From Dissophora ornata (taxonomy: Eukaryota > Mortierellomycota > Mortierellomycetes > Mortierellales > Mortierellaceae), in NCBI GenBank assembly GCA_025201705.1, contig MU617028.1:1-26280 (forward strand): a stretch of DNA of 26,280 nucleotides. Direction: 5' to 3'. Positions 22,201 through 26,280 of the stretch are shown in pieces; positions within the stretch are counted from its first letter, which is position 1; each line of letters starts with the position of its first letter. Position numbers and translations under genes: made by a program. Under the pieces are notes generated by a model that saw only the letters and a list, made by a program, of their open reading frames with translations, was not told the origin of the DNA and ran no database searches.

Positions 22201-25084
22201 GAACGGGACGAGCAGCTGCAGGAACCTCAACCTCGAGTTCGCAACTAATAAAGGCTACAAAACGCTCGGTCAACCCGAAGGGAAAGGCTTGATGGCTGGC
22301 CTTGGCGCCACGACTCGAGGCGGCGTGGAGCGGGTGTTGAATGCAACGCCGCTTCCAACTTCGCTCCAGGACAGAGTGCAACCCTATCAGGCAGTTGGCC
22401 GAAAACGTGGTGGAAGCGCCATAGATGGGCTAAATGAGCTGGGCCAGATCATCACTCCCTTGGCTGCACAGTCAAATACATCTGAGGATGCTTTAAGAAC
22501 CTCTGACCAGCTCGGCGCGCAACTATTGAAGGTGATGCGTGAGGCTCATCCCCGCAACACTGTGTGCGCTGACTGTGGGGCAAAGAACCCTGACTGGTGC
22601 GTCATTAACTTGGGTATCTTGATCTGTATTGGTAAGTTGGTTTTTTACTATATTTCTCTCTCTCGCTCTCACTCTTTTAGAAACAGCAGAAGAAGCTGGA
22701 CAGTGCTAACCCTATTCTTCGCGATCTCAGAATGCTCGGGCATCCATAGGAGCTTAGGTACACATATTTCAAAGGTCCGATCTTTGACTCTGGATACTAC
22801 CTCGTACACCAGGGATCTCTTTGAGTTCATCCGGTCCATGGGTAACAACGTCTCGAACCAAATCTGGGAGGCGAATCTGGTTCAGTCAACAGATCAGCTT
22901 CAAGGGCTGGGCAATCAACGTCAGACGTCAAAAGTTGTATTCAGGAAGCCGGTTGTGAATGATGCACGAGAGTACAAAGTGTCCTTCATCCGGAAAAAGT
23001 ATGTTGAAAAGGCCTTTGTTGATCGGTCGCGACAAGGAGATTCCATCGACGGTGTCACCAGCGCAACCGATGCTCTATTCCGAGCCGTCTCAGCCAACGA
23101 CATCCCGGCCACGCTTGCTGCGTTTGCAGCAGGTGCGGATCTCAACATGGTGCAGAAAGCTCATGGCGAGAGCGACTCGGGTCCTTTTGTTGAACTAAGA
23201 GAGGCGTGTTCGGCTTCACCATTGCTGCCGCCAAAGAAGGCCGAGGATACTTTTGGCTTGGGAGAAATCCCCAGTACGATGACCTCTCCGATTTTGAACG
23301 CCACCATCCTACAGCCATTATTGGTGGAAGACACAACTATGTCGGAAACGTCGTCACAGATCTCGCGATCGACTACAGGATCTCAACCAACATCTTTTGA
23401 TCGCAACGAAGATGACACATCGCAGGAGCAGAAGCAATGTGAAAGTCTGGAGATCCGGCGGCGGCGACCAGCAGGGGGCCGACCAATATCCTCCGTCATG
23501 GTTATGCAGACTTCACCGCTTTTGATTGCTCTCCGTCATGGCGTTCCATTCAGTCTCGACGAGCAGTTCGAGGTTTATCCTCTTGCAGAGTTCTTGATGC
23601 AAAATGGAGCGGCGAGCAATATGAGCGTGGAGGTGAAACTGTTGAATGGTGAAGCAATGACAAAGACAAAGGCGGCTAGTGACCTCAATCTTTCTGGTCA
23701 ATCGGGACTAAGAAAAGACGCAAGGATTCGTCATGAGGAGCCATCTGAGGGTGTGATTGAAAGAGATGCTCATGTTCCACCTTCCAGCTCCATTGGCTTG
23801 CGATTGTTTGCAGGAGCTGCGCCCACTGGCTTGACTGCAAGCAACTCCAGCTTGGTCTCGCTCAAGAGCCCATATTCGGGAGATGTGGACGCGATCAAGG
23901 ACGCGCACAGGAGGAGCGTCGGGCAGATAGTAGAACTGAGAGGCGAAGATGGAGTAACCGCCATGGAATATCTCCGAGCGAAGAGCATTGCAAGGGGAGA
24001 AGCGATCGTCGCGCCGCCAACATCACCTGCGCCTGCCCGAGCTCCGGACGCCGTGGCCACCAGACCACAGTCGTGGCAGGGCGGCTCGGGACTTCGACCA
24101 GGCAGCCTCAAGGCCATGAGCATTGCGAGCGTCTCTACGTCATCCATGTCTGGTGCACTGATCAACAAGTCGACACACTCACCTCGACTCAGACCATCTG
24201 GAACGGCCACATCTTCCTCGACGGCAATCTCTTCAGCAACCTTTCCTGCTTCAAATGGAGTTCAGGGACACAAAGATTCGCGACTATTACCAGCCAATCG
24301 TCAGTACCCACCACTGTCCAACCCAGACATATCAGCGTTGTTCCACAAGAAACGCGACAGTGATGGAGGGATCGGCTCGAATCTGCTCTCCACCATAAAG
24401 GGGGCTTCGTTGAAAGACAAGGAACGAGCGGCCACTAAGGCGCAGGCGAGGAGGTCAGGGGATTACTCAATGTTTCGACCGGTATCGATGAAGTCGACTT
24501 CACAATTGTCGGATGCAGGCAGCCAACACAGCCAGTTTGCAAACTCACCGCCAAGCTCTGAGCATGGGTCATCATCCTTCGCTGAAGGTCACCAACCAAA
24601 CATGGCAGCGACTAACGTGGGCATCTGGAGCCTTATCAGTCGCACCCCTAGTCGCACCCAAAAGGTTAAGGCGAGCTTGACAAAGAGCATACGCCTCTCT
24701 GCCGCGTACTTGAAGAGCACGATCGTCGGGGACGACAAGGATCCAGTGCGACCAAGTTCGGATACCATCGTGAGTGAGGAGAGTCGACCAAGGGCCTCCA
24801 TGTCAACAATGCGTTCGGAGGACGGCATTGATGGAGGCGAGGAGTTGACGGTGGCAGAGTTGCTGGCGCAACAGGACCGACACTATTCGCAGCAGCATCA
24901 GCAGCAGCAGCAGCAGCAACACCATCCTCAATGGTCTGATGTGGATCTTACGACGCCCGTGCCGTCTAGCAGGGCTTCGTCGATGCGGTTCTTTACCGGG
25001 CTGTTGTTTTCGGCAGCACCTGATCCCTCGCCGAAAGAGCAAACAGCATCGTCAGCGTCAGCTAACGCAGATGGACTGCGATAG
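19238..25084 (+). CDS. BAR-PH-ArfGAP-ankyrin protein (ASAP/ACAP or Csx2-like)
   Basis: Predicted membrane-curvature-sensing GTPase-activating protein for Arf, acting at the plasma membrane or endosomes. Six exons (19238-19298, 19438-20108, 20248-20397, 20479-20545, 20637-22631, 22731-25084) total 5298 nt, 1765 residues. The N-terminal region has LPPLLLKI and LRLSFVLTGNLL, then a Trp-x-Trp segment. A BAR domain spans about 412-630 and a PH domain about 727-840. The ArfGAP zinc finger follows with Cys960, Cys963, Cys980 and Cys983 (Cx2Cx16Cx2C), then GIHRSLGTH with the catalytic Arg988. Degenerate ankyrin-like segments lie around 1090-1120 and further on, separated by Ser-rich spacers. The C-terminus has a CAG-encoded Gln tract. 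The domain order matches ASAP/ACAP and fission-yeast Csx2-type proteins. The first two exons are least certain: ATG 19491 is an alternative in-frame start. Confidence 0.87.
22632..22730 (+). other. 99-nt intron splitting the ArfGAP zinc finger
   Basis: Starts gtaagt, ends ctcag, contains a gctaac branch-like site, and is removed to join Cys980-Ile981 to Glu982-Cys983. Its length is a multiple of three and it has no in-frame stop, so unspliced RNA would encode 33 extra residues inside the zinc finger. Confidence 0.85.
24890..24919 (+). repeat. CAG microsatellite coding for polyglutamine
   Basis: Ten triplets, eight CAG with one CAT and a final CAA, in frame with the ArfGAP protein (Gln tract interrupted by His near the C-terminus). 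Length variation between isolates is likely. Confidence 0.85.
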
Positions 25085-25118
25085 ATATTGTTACGGTACC
25101 TTTGTTTCACAAGCGTTT

Positions 25119-25124
25119 AATAAA
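25119..25124 (+). terminator. Polyadenylation signal of the ArfGAP gene
   Basis: AATAAA 35 nt after the stop codon at 25084. Confidence 0.6.
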
Positions 25125-26280
25125 AATCGAGATACCCAAGGTTTGCACTCATTAATGTGGTACAGTATTGTACTTCATATTTAAGGGATTAACATGTTGA
25201 CGCATGACACAACTGCAAGAGTATCTGATAAGCCCATGGCAAAGATGTTTGCAGTTGCTCTCTGCAACTCTTTTTCCAGTTGAACAAACAAGCAAAGTAA
25301 AACGGCAGGACGGAAAAAAAAAAAAAACGAAAAGAAAAATTGCATACAGTATGCATGCTAGACTATCTCATTTATTTTTTTTCAGTCAGCGACGCGTCCA
25401 TCTGGTGGTTTTTTTCTTCCTTTTTTTTCCCAGCAGATGCCTTATTTCTGTAACACAACCAGTACGTCGGGATTGCAACGTGAGTATTTTTCAAAGTTTG
25501 TGGGATTTCCTATTCCTTTTTTCTTTTTTCTTTTTTCCTTTTTCCTTTGTTTTCCTTTGTTTCCCAAGATTGGAAATGTACCAAGAACGGTAACTGCATG
25601 TCCAAAATGATCTATCGATGATCAAGCTATGCAAAATGATGCAAGACGCAGGACACAAGGGAACACAAGGGATACAAAGGAGGGGGAGGAAGGGGGAGGA
25701 GGGGAGCACAAAAGGATACACTCCATCAACAAACAATCGGACAGATGTCATCTTGGAAACTCTTGGGTCGACGGAATAAAAAAATAATTGTTTTTTTCTC
25801 CAACGCGGGAAGAAAAAAAAAAAAAAAAAGGACAACGTGATGATGCTTGTGTACAAGAGCAAAAGAGAGCACCAATCGGCCATCATCCAAAATCCAGGGA
25901 ACAAACAAAAACTCTTTCCCCCCCTTGGAGGGTTCGCCTCCTGTCACCTCTCTCTCTCCTGCAGATAGAGAGAAGCATTTTTGCTTTTTTTTTCGGGTCT
26001 AAAAAAATCACAGGCCAACAAAAGTTCTACAATATTCATACCTGGTTTCCTTGGCATGCGGCAATCGCTAGACTATGCAACAAAACAGGGGGGAGAGGGG
26101 GAGTTAGAACGGGAAGCATTCGACACTTGTCGAACAAAACATTTGCATCGTCTAGCGCTGAGCCAGCAGTGTTGGGCTGCAAAGACGTGGCGGCTTTGCT
26201 GATTGGTCTTTTTCCTCCACGCCTAGAAAAGTACACACGTCGGGGTAGTTGCAGGAGGGAACTTTAACGATGCTAAAAAA
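25125..26280. other. Low-complexity right flank without a supported gene
   Basis: About 1.15 kb with many A or T runs of 8-18 bases (near 25314, 25375, 25425, 25520, 25813, 25985), a purine-rich stretch (about 25650-25710) and G runs near 26089. The open frames it contains are Lys- or Phe-rich products of these runs. I see no family motif, RNA gene or transposon end. Confidence 0.5.

Noticed and set aside
25204..26267. Several open frames of 70-160 codons near the right edge
   Set aside because: They are driven by A/T runs (Phe- and Lys-rich), start mostly at non-ATG codons, and show no motif.

Overview
The window is eukaryotic and almost certainly from an early-diverging filamentous fungus, most likely Mortierellomycota or Mucoromycota. 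The evidence is many short introns (36 inferred, mostly 80-150 nt), CTAAC-like branch sites, AATAAA polyadenylation signals and moderate GC. Fungal-type genes (END3, CBP4, SLS1, a Kre9-like GPI protein, a BAR-PH-ArfGAP protein) sit beside genes usually discussed in animals and lost from most Dikarya (APH-1, TTC36, tyrosine aminotransferase). I assigned the organism by gene content and gene structure only. I see no mobile element, CRISPR array, rRNA or tRNA gene.

Layout from left to right: an ambiguous open frame at the left edge; FIS1 (-); CBP4 (+); APH1 (+); SLS1 (-); END3 (+); an SR-like RRM protein with a Tyr-Asp-Arg-Gly repeat tract (+); tyrosine aminotransferase (-); a GPI-anchored Kre9-like protein (+); TTC36 (+); PFS2/WDR33 (+); a BAR-PH-ArfGAP-ankyrin protein of about 1765 residues (+); and 1.2 kb of low-complexity DNA with no gene I can support. 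Eleven multi-exon or intact genes were rebuilt by hand. In each one the exon lengths sum to a multiple of three, and the joined reading frame matches the family at the junctions. Thirty-five introns are GT-AG; the CBP4 intron appears to be GC-AG.

The first 6.4 kb is rich in mitochondrial genes. FIS1 (outer-membrane fission adaptor) and CBP4 (complex III assembly) share a 262 bp divergent promoter. SLS1 (inner-membrane organiser of mitochondrial gene expression) diverges from END3 (endocytosis) across 247 bp. APH1 lies between CBP4 and SLS1. Its leader carries an inverted repeat and a 19-codon upstream ORF whose stop codon overlaps the APH1 start codon. From 10.9 to 15.7 kb, tyrosine aminotransferase and TTC36 lie about 2.5 kb apart. 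In mammals TTC36 protects 4-hydroxyphenylpyruvate dioxygenase, the enzyme one step after tyrosine aminotransferase, so this may be a loose tyrosine-catabolism neighbourhood.

The points I judge most worth following up are the fungal gamma-secretase subunit and its overlapping uORF, the TAT-TTC36 proximity, a 15 bp sequence shared by two FIS1 introns, and an in-frame, stop-free 99 nt intron that splits the ArfGAP zinc finger between its third and fourth cysteines.
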